A stretch of 64,000 nucleotides of DNA from Microbispora siamensis (GTDB lineage Bacteria; Actinomycetota; Actinomycetes; Streptosporangiales; Streptosporangiaceae): contig NZ_BOOF01000001.1 of the NCBI RefSeq assembly GCF_016863095.1, forward strand, positions 1 to 64,000, given 5' to 3'. Shown piece after piece: positions 42,341 through 52,547 of the stretch (positions are counted from its first letter, which is position 1; each line of letters opens with the position of its first letter). The translations under genes were made by a program, and so were the position numbers. The notes beneath the pieces are model-generated. The model saw only the letters and a program-made list of their open reading frames with translations. It was not told the DNA's origin and made no database searches.

Positions 42341-43588
42341 ATGTCACGTCATGGGCCTGGTTTAGCGGTGGCGGCGGCGATGCTCATCGCCGCCGCCACG
42401 GCCTGTTCGAACGGGGACTCGACGAAGGTGTTCAACGCCGGGGGCGAGTCCACCGCACAGGGGTCGGCGTCCTCCCCCGGTTCGTCCGGCGCGCTGCCGG
42501 GCAACGCGAACGCGGCGGGGCTGAGCGCGACGCAGACCGCAACCGCGGCCGCCGCACCCGCCGGCGAGAACGCCGGCCAGAAGGGCGACGAAGCCGCGGA
42601 GAAGATAGGCGACACCACGGTCGCGGAGAAGATCGGCGACCTCCCAGCGGGCCCGTCGCCGCGCCCCTCCCCCAGCGTCTCTCCCCGTCCGTCCCCCGGC
42701 CTCTCGTCCGGCCCGTCGGCGACGCCCACGACCGAAACCGAGCCGCCGATGCGGCTCGCGCGCCCCGTGCGCACCGCGGACCGGCCGGTCGTGGTGGACG
42801 TCATCGAACCGGAGGACGTGCCCCGGGCGGACCGCGCGCCCGCCGGGGCGACCCCGGGAGGCGCGAACGGAGGCGCGCGGGAGTCCTCCTCGCCGTCGCG
42901 TACGCCGTCGCCCCGCTCGTCCGGCGCCTCCGCGGGCGGCTGGGGCGATCCGGCCCTGACCGAGGACTTCGGCGGGCAGGCGCTGCGCGTCACCGGAGGT
43001 GGCGCCGGCGTGGACCTGTCCGGGTCGTCCGTCCAGCGGTACGGCCGCTGGGAGGTGCGCCTCCGGGCCGATGAGGGCGCGCTTCCCGTCGCGCTGCTGC
43101 GGTCCGCCCGCCCGGCCGCCGCCGAATACGGAGACTCGCGGCGCGACGACTCCCGATACGACGATTCCCAATACGACGACTCCCGATATGACGAATCGCG
43201 GTACGACGACTCGTGGAGTGACGACTCGGAATACGCCGGTCCGCAGGACGACGTCCCGCGATCCGCGCGATCCACCCGATCCACGGAGACGGAAGACGCG
43301 TCGATCGGCGTGGCGGGGATCGCGGGCGGGCGGCGCGCGGAGCTCTCCGTCCGGCAGGACCGGGAACTGGCCAGGGCCGAGACGGCGGCCGACTTCACCC
43401 AGTGGCACACCATCGCCGTCGACTGGCTGCCCGGCCGGGTGACCTTCTGGCTGGACGGCAGGCAGGTGTGGAACTACACCGGCCCGTACGTTCCCCGGTC
43501 CCCGTTGGGCCTGGTGCTGCGCAACGACGCCTCCGGCGGCACGGTGTACGTCGACTGGGTGCGGATCTACCGGGTTCCGGAGCGGTAG
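42341..43588 (+). CDS. Lipoprotein with GH16-like domain lacking the catalytic motif
   Basis: 415 residues. Signal peptide with lipobox (LIAAATAC, Cys22). Next a long Ser/Pro/Ala/Thr-rich linker (PSPRPSPSVSPRPSPG), then a beta-jelly-roll related to family 16 glycoside hydrolases: YGRWEVRLRADEGALPVALL, DFTQWHTIAVDWLPGRVTFW, LDGRQVWNYTGPY, LVLRNDASGGTVYVDWVRIY. The catalytic ExDxxE loop is absent; in its place is an insertion with six Asp/Ser/Tyr pentapeptides. It is therefore probably a wall-attached glycan-binding or structural protein. It is followed by an ECF sigma gene. Confidence 0.78.
   Translation: MSRHGPGLAVAAAMLIAAATACSNGDSTKVFNAGGESTAQGSASSPGSSGALPGNANAAGLSATQTATAAAAPAGENAGQKGDEAAEKIGDTTVAEKIGDLPAGPSPRPSPSVSPRPSPGLSSGPSATPTTETEPPMRLARPVRTADRPVVVDVIEPEDVPRADRAPAGATPGGANGGARESSSPSRTPSPRSSGASAGGWGDPALTEDFGGQALRVTGGGAGVDLSGSSVQRYGRWEVRLRADEGALPVALLRSARPAAAEYGDSRRDDSRYDDSQYDDSRYDESRYDDSWSDDSEYAGPQDDVPRSARSTRSTETEDASIGVAGIAGGRRAELSVRQDRELARAETAADFTQWHTIAVDWLPGRVTFWLDGRQVWNYTGPYVPRSPLGLVLRNDASGGTVYVDWVRIYRVPER
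43144..43233 (+). repeat. Six 15-bp repeats encoding DDSRY-type pentapeptides
   Basis: Six consecutive 15-bp units (43144, 43159, 43174, 43189, 43204, 43219) encode DDSRY, DDSQY, DDSRY, DESRY, DDSWS and DDSEY. The first and third are identical in DNA. The array sits exactly where GH16 enzymes have their catalytic strand. Confidence 0.9.
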
Positions 43589-43632
43589 CCTTCCCGGATG
43601 ATCTCGGTGTGCGGCGGAGACGCGGGGCGGGT

Positions 43633-44727
43633 GTGAGCGGACGGCACGGCACGGCCGGGGAATCCCCGGCCGATCCCACGACGGACAGCACGGCGGACTG
43701 CACGGCGAAGGCCGTCCGTGCGGGCGACGAGGCCGTGTTCGGCGAGCTCGCCGCGCGTCACCGGCACGAGCTGCGGGTGCACTGCTACCGGATGCTCGGG
43801 TCGTTCACCGACGCCGAGGACCTGGTGCAGGAGACGCTGCTGCGGGCCTGGCGCGCGCGGGAGAGCTTCGAGGGGCGCGCCACGTTCCGGGCATGGCTGT
43901 ACCGGATCGCCACGAACGTCTGCCTGGACGCCCTGTCCGGCCCGGCCCGCGCCCGCGAGGTGGCGGCGGCGGCCGCCTCGGAGAGCCCGCGGCGTCCGGC
44001 GGCGGCCGACGTCGCCTGGCTCCAGCCCTATCCGGACGACCTGCTTGATCTGGCGGCGCCGGACGAGGGCGCGCCGGACGCGGTGGCCATCTCCAGGGAG
44101 ACCGTCGAGCTGGCGTTCCTGGCGGCGATCCAGCACCTTCCGCCGCGGCAGCGGGCCGTGCTGATCCTGCGCGACGTCGTCGGCCGGCCGGTGGCCGAGA
44201 CCGCCGAGGCACTGGAGATGAGCGTCGCCTCGGTCAAGAGCGCGTTGCAACGCGCCCGCGCGACGCTGCGCGAGCGGCTGCCCAGGCGGCGGGCGGACTG
44301 GGCCGCGGCCACCCGGCCCAGCCGCGACGAGCTCGACCTGCTGGAGCGCTACGTCACCGCCTCCAGGAACGCCGACCTGGCGGCGCTGGCGGCGCTGCTG
44401 CGCGAGGACGTCCGGCAGGCCATGCCGCCCGCGGCCCTGGTGTTCGACGGGCGGGCGGCCGTGCTGGACATGTGGCGTCCGGTCCTGGAGGGCGAGGAGC
44501 GCTGGGGCGAGTGGCACTGCGTCCCGCTCGCGGTCAATCGGCAGCCCGCGGTGGCGAACTACGTGCGGCGGCCCGGTGAGGCCTCCTACACCGCGGTCAA
44601 CATCGACGTCCTGTGCGCCGAGGACGGCCTCATCACGGAGATCACCACCTTCGGCCCCGAGCTGCTGCCGCTGTTCGGGCTGCCGCTCTCCGTCGGCCCC
44701 ACCGCCGCCGAACGGGCCGTTATCTAA
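43633..44727 (+). CDS. ECF sigma factor with C-terminal SnoaL-like domain
   Basis: 364 residues: region 2 (AVFGELAARHRHELRVHCYR, SFTDAEDLVQETLLRAWRA), region 4 (AIQHLPPRQRAVLILRDVVG, VAETAEALEMSVASVKSALQ) and a C-terminal SnoaL/NTF2-like domain of about 130 residues (LLERYVTASRNADLAALAAL, MPPAALVFDGRAAVLDMW). This type (SigG/SigJ-like) uses the C-terminal domain in place of an anti-sigma factor. GTG 43633 fits the family start. A small conserved gene follows 100 bp downstream and is a probable target. Confidence 0.9.
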   Translation: MSGRHGTAGESPADPTTDSTADCTAKAVRAGDEAVFGELAARHRHELRVHCYRMLGSFTDAEDLVQETLLRAWRARESFEGRATFRAWLYRIATNVCLDALSGPARAREVAAAAASESPRRPAAADVAWLQPYPDDLLDLAAPDEGAPDAVAISRETVELAFLAAIQHLPPRQRAVLILRDVVGRPVAETAEALEMSVASVKSALQRARATLRERLPRRRADWAAATRPSRDELDLLERYVTASRNADLAALAALLREDVRQAMPPAALVFDGRAAVLDMWRPVLEGEERWGEWHCVPLAVNRQPAVANYVRRPGEASYTAVNIDVLCAEDGLITEITTFGPELLPLFGLPLSVGPTAAERAVI

Positions 44728-44827
44728 TCGTGATCCTTGCCGCCCGCGCGGACCGATTCCCTTTCCGGGCGCGCACCGTCGTACGAGCGGTATCGCAGAC
44801 CGCGACCAACGGGAGAAGGGGAACACC

Positions 44828-45268
44828 ATGTCGGACATCATCGAGACGACGCAGCCGGACGAGCAGCTCAGGGCGCTGGACCGGCTGGTCGGCTCATGGC
44901 GCGTGACCGGCGGCGCGGAGGGCACGGTCACCTACCGCTGGATGGAGGGCGGCTTCTTCCTCATCCAGGACATCCGGCTGGAGCAGGACGGCGAGCCGAT
45001 CGTCGGCTTCGAGGTCATCGGCCGCGAGAGGCCCTACGGGGCGGACACGCCGAGCGAGGACATCAAGTCGCGCTACTACGCCGGCCGCGGCGACACCCTG
45101 GACTACGTCTACGAACTCGACGGCGACACGCTGACCATCTGGTTCGGCGCGAAGGGATCCCCGGCGTACTTCCGGGGCACCTTCAACGCCGCAGGCGACG
45201 TCATGGCCGGCCGCTGGAACTACCCGGGCGGCGGGGGCTACGACTCCGTCATGACCAGGATCGGCTGA
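44828..45268 (+). CDS. DUF1579-like small protein
   Basis: 146 residues. LRALDRLVGSWRVTGGAEGT, VTYRWMEGGFFLIQDIRLEQ and DIKSRYYAGRGDTLDYVYEL form a beta-barrel pattern found in DUF1579-like and lipocalin-like proteins. The AGAAGGGG site before ATG 44828 is strong. It lies after the ECF sigma gene; in relatives such small proteins are often the targets of the adjacent sigma factor. The biochemical function is unknown. Confidence 0.7.
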   Translation: MSDIIETTQPDEQLRALDRLVGSWRVTGGAEGTVTYRWMEGGFFLIQDIRLEQDGEPIVGFEVIGRERPYGADTPSEDIKSRYYAGRGDTLDYVYELDGDTLTIWFGAKGSPAYFRGTFNAAGDVMAGRWNYPGGGGYDSVMTRIG

Positions 45269-45273
45269 CCCCG

Positions 45274-46329
45274 TCACGGGTGGGAGGGGAGGAGGGCCGC
45301 CGCCTTCAGCGACAGGTGGAGCAGCAGGCGGTCCTCCCCGTCGGCGAGGTCGAGCCCGGTGAGGTGCCCGGCCTTGCCGAGGCGGTAGTACAGCGTCTGC
45401 CGGTGCACGCCCAGCGCCGCCGCCGTCTCCTGGACCTGCCCGGCGTGGTCGAGGTACGCCTCGACGCTCGCCGCGATCCGGGGCGTGAGCGCGGCCGACT
45501 CGGCGGCGAGGTCGGCCAGGTCACGCGGGGTCAGCCGGGCCAGCAGCCGGTAGACGCCGAGGGCGCTCCAGTCGGCGACCGGGGCGTGCCGTTCGACGTG
45601 CTCGGCCACCCGCAGCGCCAGCAGCGCCTCCCGCCAGCTCTGCCACGCCTCCCCCGGGTCGTCGCGCGGGCCTCCGATGCCCGCGGCCATGCCGTACAGG
45701 CCGTGCAGGAGGCGCGCGACGTGCGCGGCCTGCGCGGCGGGCGCCAGCACCGCGAGGAGCGGCGCGTCCACGGCCGTGCCGGTCACGTCCGGGTCGGCCA
45801 GCACGCCGCGCGGCAGCGTGCGCGGCGGCCCGGGGACCTCCTCGGGCGTCCGCACGGCCACCGCCGTCACCGGGCCCTCGACGTCCACCCCGGCGGTGGC
45901 GCGGACCGCGGGGTCGGCCGAGAAGAACTGGCGCAGGGGGGCGTGCCGGCCGCGGGCCTGCGTGGCCAGCAGCGCGGCCGCCCGGCCGACCAGCGGCGCG
46001 ACGGCGGCCAGCCGCTCGTCCGTGAGCGCCCCGGATTCCAGCGCCCACAGGTAGCCGTAGGTCACCCCGCCGTGCCGCAGCGGCACGCACACGCGGCCGA
46101 GCAGGCCGGGCAGCCCGGGGATGCGCACCGGGCCCGTCGCGGTGGCGATGCCGTACGCCTCGAAGTGGGCGCGCACCTCGTCGGACGCGTGCCTGCGCAG
46201 GATCGACTCCTGCCGCACGCGGTCGATGTCCCCGCTCTGCGCGCCGTACGCCAGCAGGTTGAACGAGCGGTCCTCCAGCGTCACGGAGGCGTCGAGCAGC
46301 CGGGAGATCTCATCGACGATGTCTTGCAT
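45274..46329 (-). CDS. PucR-family transcription regulator
   Basis: 351 residues: an N-terminal GAF-like region (VDEISRLLDASVTLEDRSFN, RHGGVTYGYLWALESG) and a C-terminal PucR HTH (YLDHAGQVQETAAALGVHRQ, TLYYRLGKAGHLTGLDL). It is divergent from pruB-pruA. In Bacillus the PucR-type PutR activates proline catabolism, so a proline-responsive activator is likely here. Two starts are possible: ATG 46329, used here, and ATG 46347, which would cover an inverted repeat in the promoter region. Neither has a strong ribosome site. Confidence 0.85.
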   Translation of the reverse strand: MQDIVDEISRLLDASVTLEDRSFNLLAYGAQSGDIDRVRQESILRRHASDEVRAHFEAYGIATATGPVRIPGLPGLLGRVCVPLRHGGVTYGYLWALESGALTDERLAAVAPLVGRAAALLATQARGRHAPLRQFFSADPAVRATAGVDVEGPVTAVAVRTPEEVPGPPRTLPRGVLADPDVTGTAVDAPLLAVLAPAAQAAHVARLLHGLYGMAAGIGGPRDDPGEAWQSWREALLALRVAEHVERHAPVADWSALGVYRLLARLTPRDLADLAAESAALTPRIAASVEAYLDHAGQVQETAAALGVHRQTLYYRLGKAGHLTGLDLADGEDRLLLHLSLKAAALLPSHP

Positions 46330-46343
46330 GCTGACATTCTTGT

Positions 46344-46361
46344 GCATTTGTCGAAAAATGC
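46344..46361. promoter_or_regulatory. Inverted repeat in the pruB/PucR divergent promoter
   Basis: GCATTT (46344-46349) and AAATGC (46356-46361) are inverted around 6 bases, in the 83-bp gap between the two start codons. It is a candidate binding site for the PucR-type regulator. Confidence 0.4.
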
Positions 46362-46412
46362 TGTGGCGGATGTCCGTGGAACTTCCGTGACGTGCGGATT
46401 TAGCCTGAGGCC

Positions 46413-47320
46413 ATGCTCGGTTCCCTGCTTCTCGCGGGCTCACGCAGCCCGCTCGCCCGCCGGGCCGTGTCGGGGCTCCCGCTCACGCGCAAGGTCGTCG
46501 ACCGCTTCGTGGCCGGGGAGTCCACCGCGGACGTCGTCGCCGCGACGCGCCGCCTGACCGGCTCGGGGCTGTCCGTCACGATCGATCATCTGGGCGAGGA
46601 GGTCCGGGACCCCGGGACCGCCGTCGCCGCCGCCAAGGCGTACGTCTCGCTGCTCGAGGAGTTGCGGCCGCTCGGCCTCGGCGCCCGGGCCGAGGTGTCG
46701 GTCAAGCTGTCGGCGGTCGGCCAGGCCCTCGACCCGGGCATGGCCCTGGAGAACGCGCGGCAGATCTGCGCGGCGGCGCGGGAGTCCGGCTCCACCGTCA
46801 CGCTGGACATGGAGGACCACACCACCGTCGACGCGACGCTCGGCGTGCTGCGCGCGCTGCGGGAGGACTTCCCGGAGACGGGTGTGGCGATCCAGGCCTA
46901 CCTGTTCCGCAGCGAGGCCGACTGCCGCGACCTCGCGGGGTCGCGGGTGCGGCTGGTCAAGGGCGCCTACGCCGAGCCCGCCTCGGTGGCCTGGCAGAAC
47001 AAGGCCGAGGTCGACCGCGCGTACGTGCGGTGCCTGCGGGCGCTCATGAACGGCACGGGCTATCCCATGGTGGCCACGCACGACGACCGGCTGATCGCGA
47101 TCGCCGAGTCGCTCGCGGTGAGCGCCGGGCGCGGCCCGGACGACTACGAGTTCCAGATGCTCTACGGCATCCGGGCCGACAGGCAGGCGGCGCTGGCCGC
47201 GGCCGGGTCACGGGTGCGGGTCTACGTCCCCTACGGCGACGACTGGTACGGCTACTTCATGCGCCGCCTCGCCGAGCGCCCGGCCAACGTCGCCTTCTTC
47301 CTTCGCGCTCTGAGGGGTAA

Positions 47321-47324
<4 letters not shown>
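46413..47324 (+). CDS. pruB: Proline dehydrogenase (monofunctional)
   Basis: 303 residues, the usual size of monofunctional actinobacterial enzymes. A (beta/alpha)8 barrel with VTIDHLGEEVRDP, EVSVKLSAVGQALDPG, DMEDHTTVDATL, VAIQAYLFRSEADC, VRLVKGAYAEP and FMRRLAERPANVAFFLRAL. It oxidises L-proline to pyrroline-5-carboxylate with FAD and passes electrons to the quinone pool. The stop overlaps the start of pruA by 4 bp, so the two steps of proline breakdown are translated together. Confidence 0.93.
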
Positions 47325-48990
<1,666 letters not shown>

Positions 48991-48997
<7 letters not shown>

Positions 48998-50268
48998 CGG
49001 ATCGCGATGCCCTCGGAACCCGATGCGGGGTCCCGAGGGCATCGGCGCGTCGCAAGGCGGGACCGGCGTGCGGACAGTGCCCAGACGGCGAGGGCCAGGA
49101 GGCTGAAGGCCGCGCCGAGCAGGCAGACGGCGCCCCAGCCCGCGACGCCGTACACGGCGGTGGAGGCCAGCGCCCCGGCGGCGCTCCCGGCCGAGTAGAA
49201 GATCATGTAGCCGCCGATGACCCGGCTGCCCGCGTCGGGACGGTAGGCGTAGATCATGCTCTGGCTGGTGACGTGGACGGCCTGCACCGCCAGGTCGAGC
49301 AGGACCGCGCCGAGCGCGAGAGCCCACAGGGACCGCTGGGTGAGGGCCAGGGGGATCCAGGAGATCGCGAGCAGGAGCAGAGCTCCCCCGGTGGTCCGCT
49401 CGCCGAAGCCGCGATCGTGCAGACGCCCGGCCGGCGAGGCGACCGCGGCACCGGCGGCACCGGCGAGGCCGAAGGCGCCGATGGCGGTGTGCGTCAGGGA
49501 CAGCGGCGGAGCGCTGAGCGGCAGGGCCACGCAACTCCACAGTGTGCTGAAGGACGCGAAGACGAGCAGGGCGAGCACGCCCCGGATACGCAGGAGGGGT
49601 TCCCTGGCGAACAGCGCCACGGTGGAACGCAGCAGCCGGCGATAGGGCATGCGGGGCGGCCTCACGGGCCGGCGAGGCAGGACACGCCGCAGGGCGAGGG
49701 TGAGCAGCAGCATCGCCACGGCCGAGGCGAGGTAGACGGCGCGCCAGCCGGCCAGGTCGGCCAGCAGCCCGGAGACGGTGCGGGCGAGCAGGATCCCGAG
49801 CACGACGCCACTCGTGACCTGGCCCACCACCCGACCTCGTCGGGCCGGCGTGCTGAGCGCGGCGGCGTAGGCGACCAGCGACTGGGTGACGACGGCCAGG
49901 AAGCCGACCGCGGCGGCGGCGGCGAACAGCACGGGCGCGTGCGGGGCGGCGCCCAGGGCCGCGAGCGCCGCGGCCAGCAGCAGCGACTGCCTGGTCACCA
50001 GCTTTCCACGATCGAGGACGTCGCCGAGAGGCACCAGGAGGAACAGGCCCAGCCCGTAGCCGAGCTGGGTCGCCGTGACCATCGCGCCGGCCGCCGCCTG
50101 CCCGATCCCGAAGTCCTGGGCGAGGGTGGCCAGCAACGGCTGCGCGAAGTAGACGTTCGCCACGGCAGTGCCGGCGGCCAGGGCGAACAGCGGGGTGGTT
50201 CCGCGCCGTACGGGGCCCGCGTCCCCCGTGTGCGTCTTGCGTCCGTCCGTGGTCCGGCACGTGGCCAT
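48991..50268 (-). CDS. MFS exporter (DHA1-type)
   Basis: 425 residues with 12 predicted helices. VANVYFAQPLLATLAQDFG, GYGLGLFLLVPLGDVLDRGK (the helix 2-3 signature) and VVGQVTSGVVLGILLARTVSG are typical of drug/metabolite efflux MFS proteins. The start at 50268 (AGGAGGG then ATG) is better supported than 50286. It is divergent from a HxlR repressor, a common local control for exporters. The 3' end overlaps pruA and carries a hairpin. Confidence 0.88.
49006..49043. terminator. Hairpin embedded in the 3' end of the MFS gene
   Basis: An 11-bp perfect stem (49006-49016 with 49033-49043), extendable inwards, lies 9 bp after the pruA stop but within the last codons of the convergent MFS gene. It can end pruB-pruA transcription. 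Confidence 0.65.
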
Positions 50269-50284
50269 GAGCCCTCCTGGTTTC

Positions 50285-50329
50285 AACTTGCTACCAGGGC
50301 GAGACTAGGGACCTTTGGTAGCATGTTGC
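50285..50329. promoter_or_regulatory. Candidate HxlR operator
   Basis: Two 13-bp half sites (50285-50297 and 50317-50329) are inverted copies differing at one position, separated by 19 bp. They fill the gap between the MFS start and the HxlR start, so a bound dimer would control both genes. Confidence 0.65.
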
Positions 50330-50361
50330 AACCGGCAGGGGTGCGAGAAAGAGGGACGAGC

Positions 50362-50817
50362 GTGGTGAGACGGACTCGTTTCGACGACAGCGACTGCCCG
50401 GTGGCGCGTTCGGTGGACGCCATCGGGGACTGGTGGTCGCTGCTGATCGTGCGCGATGCCTTCGACGGGCATCGCCGCTTCGGGGAGTTCCAACGGAGTC
50501 TCGGCGTCGCGAAGAACATCCTCGCCGCACGGCTGCGCGCCCTCGTCGCCGGCGGCGTCTTCGAGGTCGTGCCGGCCTCCGACGGAAGCGCCTACCAGGA
50601 GTACGTCCTGACCCCCAAGGGCCGGGGGCTCTTCCCGGTGATCGTCGCCCTCCGGCAGTGGGGTGAGGACCACTTCTTCGAGGAGGACGAGCCGCATTCC
50701 CGACTGGTGGACCGCCTGTCCGCCCGGCCCCTGGCTCCCCTGCGGATCCAGGCCGCCGACGGGCGTCCCGTCGCCCCCGAGGACACCGTCGTCGTCAAGG
50801 TCCCCCACGATCACTGA
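50362..50817 (+). CDS. HxlR-family regulator
   Basis: 151 residues: CPVARSVDAIGDWWSLLIVR, RRFGEFQRSLGVAKNILAAR, LRALVAGGVFEVV and YVLTPKGRGLFPVIVAL form the HxlR winged helix with its redox-type Cys near the start. GTG 50362 with GAGGGA 6 nt upstream is preferred; the ATG at 50324 lies inside the operator repeat. It probably represses the divergent exporter until a reactive or toxic ligand is sensed. Confidence 0.9.
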   Translation: MVRRTRFDDSDCPVARSVDAIGDWWSLLIVRDAFDGHRRFGEFQRSLGVAKNILAARLRALVAGGVFEVVPASDGSAYQEYVLTPKGRGLFPVIVALRQWGEDHFFEEDEPHSRLVDRLSARPLAPLRIQAADGRPVAPEDTVVVKVPHDH

Positions 50818-50894
50818 CGCTTCGACGCCTGCCGGCCGCGAGCAGGCCGAGGTAGGCGTCGAGGTCGACGCGGGCGCTCACCGTGCCCGCAGCA

Positions 50895-51096
50895 GGTACG
50901 GCCCACCGTCCAGCGGCTGCTGGACGCCGCGCCGCCAACGGCACCGTCGCCCTCCTGCACGCCCAAGTCGGCCGCGACCCCTACGACAAGGACCTCGCCG
51001 ACCTCATCGGCGAGCTGTCCACCCGCAGCGACGACTTCCGCGCCCGCTGGGCCCGCCACGACGTCCGCCGGCACCACATCGGCACCAAGCCCTCTC
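50895..51096 (+). pseudogene. XRE/MmyB-type regulator remnant
   Basis: VQRLLDAAPP is followed, in a shifted frame, by NGTVALLHAQVGRDPYDKDL, then ADLIGELSTRSDDFRARWAR and HDVRRHHIGTK. These are two separated parts of the MmyB-like ligand-binding domain of XRE regulators; the segment between them and the N-terminal HTH are missing. It has no start and is cut off at the 3' end of the monooxygenase gene. A deletion remnant. Confidence 0.65.
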
Positions 51097-51427
51097 AGTC
51101 CTCGGCGGGGACGGCCATCTCGCCGAGGAGGGACCAGTCGTCCTGCGGAACCGTGACGTTGACGATCCTCGGGGTCTCGGCGAGGTGGGGCGGCAGCGTC
51201 CGCCGGGCCGTCTGGAAGTGCTCCGATCCCACGTGCGCCGCTCCGGCCTCGTCGTCCCGGAACGCCTCGACGAGGACGTACTCGGCCGGGTCGTCGAGGC
51301 TGCGCGACCAGTCGAACCACAGGCAGCCCGGCTCGGCGCGGGTCGCCTCGGTGAACTCACGGGTGATCTCCGGCCACTGGTCGGCGTACCGCGGCAGCAC
51401 CCGGAACTTCGCGGTGATGAAAATCAT
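51095..51427 (-). CDS. Antibiotic biosynthesis monooxygenase-fold (ABM) protein
   Basis: 110 residues: MIFITAKFRVLPRYADQWPE, ITREFTEATRAEPGCLWFDW, YVLVEAFRDDEAGAAHVGSE, HFQTARRTLPPHL. This is the ferredoxin-like ABM fold shared by quinol monooxygenases and heme-degrading enzymes. ATG 51427 has GAGGAG at a good distance. It follows the broken serine hydrolase gene by 11 bp and was probably co-transcribed with it. The substrate is unknown. Confidence 0.85.
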   Translation of the reverse strand: MIFITAKFRVLPRYADQWPEITREFTEATRAEPGCLWFDWSRSLDDPAEYVLVEAFRDDEAGAAHVGSEHFQTARRTLPPHLAETPRIVNVTVPQDDWSLLGEMAVPAED

Positions 51428-51438
51428 CTGGCGTCTCC

Positions 51439-52426
51439 TCACGTGACGGAGGGCAGAACGACGTCCTCCAGGACCGCCCTGGGCGCCGTGTCCTGGCCCG
51501 GCCCGTTGTAGTCGCCGCCGGTGACGGCCACGACGAGGCCGAGATCGGGCAGCAGGAACAGCCGCTGGCCGCCGTTGCCCATGGCCGACGCCCGGCCGTC
51601 CGGTCCCGCGTACCACATGTACCCGTAGGAGACGCCTTCCCAGGCGGGCACACGCGGGCGCAGCATCTCCCCTATCCAGCCGGGGGCGACCTCCCGGTCG
51701 AGCACCGCCTGCCCGATCCGGGCGAGGCCGCGCGGCGTCAGGCGCAGGCCGGAGGCCGCCAGAGCGCTCCCGTCGGAGCCGGTCGACCACTCGAAGGCCC
51801 CGGCGCCGAGCGGCTCGAACAGCGCGGTGCGGGCGAACTCCTGAAGGCGCAGGCCCGTGGCCCCTCTCCACGATCGCGCCGACGAGAGCCGCGGCGCCGC
51901 CGCTGTAGCGCCACCGCTCGCCCGGCTCCTCCACGAAGGGGCGTTCCAGCACGTAGCGGCAGCGGTCGGGCGCCAGCTCCATCGCGATCTCGCTGTTCGC
52001 CGGGCTGGTGTAAGGGGCGCTCTCGTCCCACTCCAGGCCCATCGTCATCGTCAGCGCGTGGTCGATCGTCAGCCCGGCCCTGCGGGGGTCGGCCGCCAGG
52101 TCGGCGTACTCGGGAAAGACCGTCAGGATCGGCTCCCCCGGGTCCGGCACCAGGCCGGACTCCAGCGCCATGCCGTACAGCAGCGCCACCAGGCTCTTGG
52201 TCACAGAACGCACGTCGTGCAGCGTGTCCGGCCCGAAGTCCACGTGGCCGAGCGGGGTGTTCAGCAGGTGGTCCTCGCCGCCGCCGTACCACTCCAGAAC
52301 GACGCGGCCGTGCCGGGCCACCACGACGCCGTGCAGGGCCGGGGCCCCGCCCCGCCGTACGAGGTCGTCCAGCCGGTGGGACAGGTCCGGCGCGAACCCG
52401 GCCTTCTCCGGGGAGATCAGCCGCAT
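51439..52426 (-). pseudogene. Beta-lactamase-fold serine hydrolase, frameshifted
   Basis: From ATG 52426 (GGAGGAAA upstream) the translation shows a class C beta-lactamase/esterase fold: VVVARHGRVVLEWYGGGEDH, nucleophile SVTK in VRSVTKSLVALLYG, then RWRYSGGAAALVGAIVE with the Tyr motif. At about 51862, one extra G in a GGGG run moves the frame; the rest continues as LQEFARTALFEPLGA and ends GYMWYAGPDGRASAMGNGGQ to VVLPSVT. All domains are present, so a single base change has inactivated it, or it is a sequencing error. The intact product would be about 328 residues. Confidence 0.8.
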
Positions 52427-52547
52427 GCGTTTCCTCCGCGTTCTCCGGGATTCAATGTCCCGAGGCTCGCATAATTTTCGGGCGGTAAACAACCGAAAGA
52501 GGGGGTACTCCGCCTCGAAAGACGCCTCCGAGCGAGCCGAGGTCGAC

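Noticed and set aside
43144-43233. Tandem repeat as a minisatellite or CRISPR-like array
   Set aside because: The 15-bp units have no spacers, stay in frame and encode a protein repeat.
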